The notes below the pieces were generated by a model. The model saw only the letters and a program-made list of their open reading frames with translations. It had not been told where the DNA came from and did no database searches. Of a DNA stretch of 7,229 nt, positions 5,797 through 7,229 are shown piece after piece. This stretch comes from Gammaproteobacteria bacterium (GTDB taxonomy: Bacteria; Pseudomonadota; Gammaproteobacteria; JAABTG01), in assembly GCA_030066245.1 (NCBI GenBank), contig JASJBY010000233.1:1-7229 (forward strand), given 5' to 3'. A program made the translations under genes and the position numbers. Each line of letters starts with the position of its first letter. Within the stretch, counting starts at the first letter, position 1.

Positions 5797-7229
5797 TCAG
5801 GAGTCTCCGCTGACCGAGTCGCTCTTTCCCAGATCACCCCCGGTGTCGGTGCCGATGGCCACAAACATGTTGTTCAGCCGCTTCACGAAGGCGCCTGGAT
5901 CCTTGAGCTGTGCACCTTCGCTCAACATGGATTCGTCGAACAGAATATGCGCCCAATCGCCGAAACGGCCTTCGTCCTGTTCCTGCCCCATGCGCCGGAC
6001 GAGCGGATGTTTTGGGTTGACCTCCAGAATGGGTTGGCTGGCCGCAACCTGCTGCCCCGACGCCTTGAGCAGACGCTCCAGGTGACCGCCCAGCGCGTGC
6101 TCATCCGCTACCAGGCAAGCGGGCGATTCAGTGAGCCGGGACGTCACCCGAACCTCCTTCACCCGCTCGCCCAAGGCATCTTTGACGCGCTTGACGAGTT
6201 CCTCGGAGTCTTTCTCGGCATCATCGTCAGCCTGTTTCTCCTGCCCCAACTCACCCAGATCGAGCGCGCCTTTCGTCACGGACTGCAGCGCCTTACCCTC
6301 GAACTCGGTAAGGTGGTTGACGACCCACTCGTCAACACCGTCGCTCATCAACAAAACCTCAATGCCCTTGTCCCGGAATATTTCCAGATGGGGGCTGCTG
6401 CTGGCGGCCGCGTGGCTATCCGCCACGATGTAGTAAATCTTATCCTGACCTTCCGCCATCCGCGACACGTAGTCCGTGAGGCTGACGTCCTGATCGTCCG
6501 TAGCGTTATGCGTGGAGGCGAAGCGCAACAACTTCGCGATGCGCTCCTGATTACTCACGTCGTCGATGACGCCTTCCTTCAGCACCCGACCAAACTCGCT
6601 CCAGAAGGTGGTGTACTTTTCCGTCTCTTCCTTGGCGAGGTGCTCGAGCAAACCGAGCACCTTCTTTACCGAGCCGGAGCGCATAGCATCGATCTGTCTA
6701 TTCTGTTGAAGTATCTCCCGGGATATGTTCAAGGGCAGGTCGCTGGAGTCGACCACGCCGCGCACGAAGCGCAGGTAGGGCGGCATTAGCTGCTCGGCAT
6801 CGTCCATGATGAACACGCGGCGTACGTAGAGCTTTATGCCATGACGCTGGCTGCGGTCCCAGATGTCGAAGGAGGCGTGAGCTGGCACGTACAACAAAGA
6901 GGTGTACTCGAGCTTCCCTTCCACTTTGTTGTGGGTCCAGGCAAGGGGCGCTGTGAAATCGTGGCCTACATGCTTGTAAAATTCCCTATACTCCTCTTCG
7001 CTGATATCGTTCTTTGTGCGGCTCCACAGAGCCGTGGCCTTGTTGACGGTCTCCGACTCCTCGCTCGCCCCGTCTTCATTCTTCCCTTCTTCCTTCTCCC
7101 CCTCCGGCTCGTCGCCAACCTCTTCCCTGGCCATCAGGATCGGGAGGGAAATATGGTCGGAGAACCTGCGGATGATGGCACGCAGGCGATAGCCATCCAG
7201 AAATCCGTCTTCGCCCTGACGCAGGTGCA
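5797..7229 (-). CDS. htpG: Molecular chaperone HtpG (bacterial Hsp90), partial, N-terminus outside window
   Basis: ATP-dependent cytosolic Hsp90-family chaperone that helps fold and remodel client proteins. The frame is open at base 7229; 476 codons are present and the N-terminal ATPase domain is mostly missing. The window starts inside its end (HLRQGEDGFLDGYRLR, then RFSDHISLPI). Next is an acidic linker at about window residues 35-60, then the middle domain with NKATALWSRTKNDI, EFYKHVGHDF, YTSLLYVP, KLYVRRVFIMDDAEQLMP, RFVRGVVDSSDLPLNISREI and KLLRFASTH. DYVSRMAEGQDKIYYIVADS, KGIEVLLMSDGVDEW and GERVKEVRVTSRLTESPACL lead into the C-terminal dimerisation domain, which ends KRLNNMFVAIG. Compared with E. 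coli, the linker between the N and middle domains is about 13 residues longer and very acidic, and the C-terminus has a polar tail of about 16 residues. The methionine at 7134 is internal, not the start. Confidence 0.97.
   Translation of the reverse strand, partial: HLRQGEDGFLDGYRLRAIIRRFSDHISLPILMAREEVGDEPEGEKEEGKNEDGASEESETVNKATALWSRTKNDISEEEYREFYKHVGHDFTAPLAWTHNKVEGKLEYTSLLYVPAHASFDIWDRSQRHGIKLYVRRVFIMDDAEQLMPPYLRFVRGVVDSSDLPLNISREILQQNRQIDAMRSGSVKKVLGLLEHLAKEETEKYTTFWSEFGRVLKEGVIDDVSNQERIAKLLRFASTHNATDDQDVSLTDYVSRMAEGQDKIYYIVADSHAAASSSPHLEIFRDKGIEVLLMSDGVDEWVVNHLTEFEGKALQSVTKGALDLGELGQEKQADDDAEKDSEELVKRVKDALGERVKEVRVTSRLTESPACLVADEHALGGHLERLLKASGQQVAASQPILEVNPKHPLVRRMGQEQDEGRFGDWAHILFDESMLSEGAQLKDPGAFVKRLNNMFVAIGTDTGGDLGKSDSVSGDS

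Noticed and set aside
5613..5864. 83-residue open frame on the minus strand spanning the htpG end and the gap
   Set aside because: It overlaps the htpG C-terminus in another frame, is rich in R and P, and has no clear ribosome-binding site.
5629..6789. 386-residue open frame on the plus strand
   Set aside because: It is antisense to htpG for most of its length; the part in the gap has no recognisable protein features.

Overview
All six genes recognised in this window lie on the minus strand, so transcription runs from high to low coordinates. They encode, in order of transcription, HtpG (N-terminal part outside the window), a GAF + HD-GYP cyclic-di-GMP phosphodiesterase-like protein, RimO, PrmB, a small unrecognised protein whose frame is broken at a run of nine G, and HemN (C-terminal part outside the window). 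The DNA is GC-rich. RimO, PrmB, HemN and HtpG all read like gammaproteobacterial proteins. I infer a free-living gammaproteobacterium, possibly of the Chromatiales/Ectothiorhodospiraceae or Pseudomonas-like breadth. Genus cannot be told from this window.

Layout. 5797-7229 is the 3' part of htpG. 5531-5796 is a 266-base gap holding a good sigma70-like promoter for the next gene and a weak hairpin that may end htpG. 3893-5530 is the HD-GYP gene. rimO (2497-3873, GTG start) begins 19 bases after the HD-GYP stop, so the two are probably co-transcribed. prmB (1491-2414) follows after 82 bases. A 7-bp perfect inverted repeat (1448-1474) lies between prmB and a roughly 97-codon small gene (1135-1427), whose two halves are out of frame across a G9 run. 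An FNR/Anr-like box (1121-1134) starts directly after that gene's stop codon and lies about 42 bases upstream of hemN (start 1085).

Functional picture. rimO and prmB both modify ribosomal proteins: methylthiolation of uS12 and glutamine methylation of uL3. They sit behind a probable second-messenger phosphodiesterase that has a sensory GAF domain. HemN makes heme precursor without oxygen, and its FNR-like box fits induction at low oxygen. HemN and RimO are both radical-SAM 4Fe-4S enzymes. HtpG is a general chaperone and looks like an unrelated neighbour. No mobile element, tRNA, rRNA or CRISPR array was seen. The core genes are ordinary; the most unusual points are the G9 frameshift and the regulatory sites near hemN.
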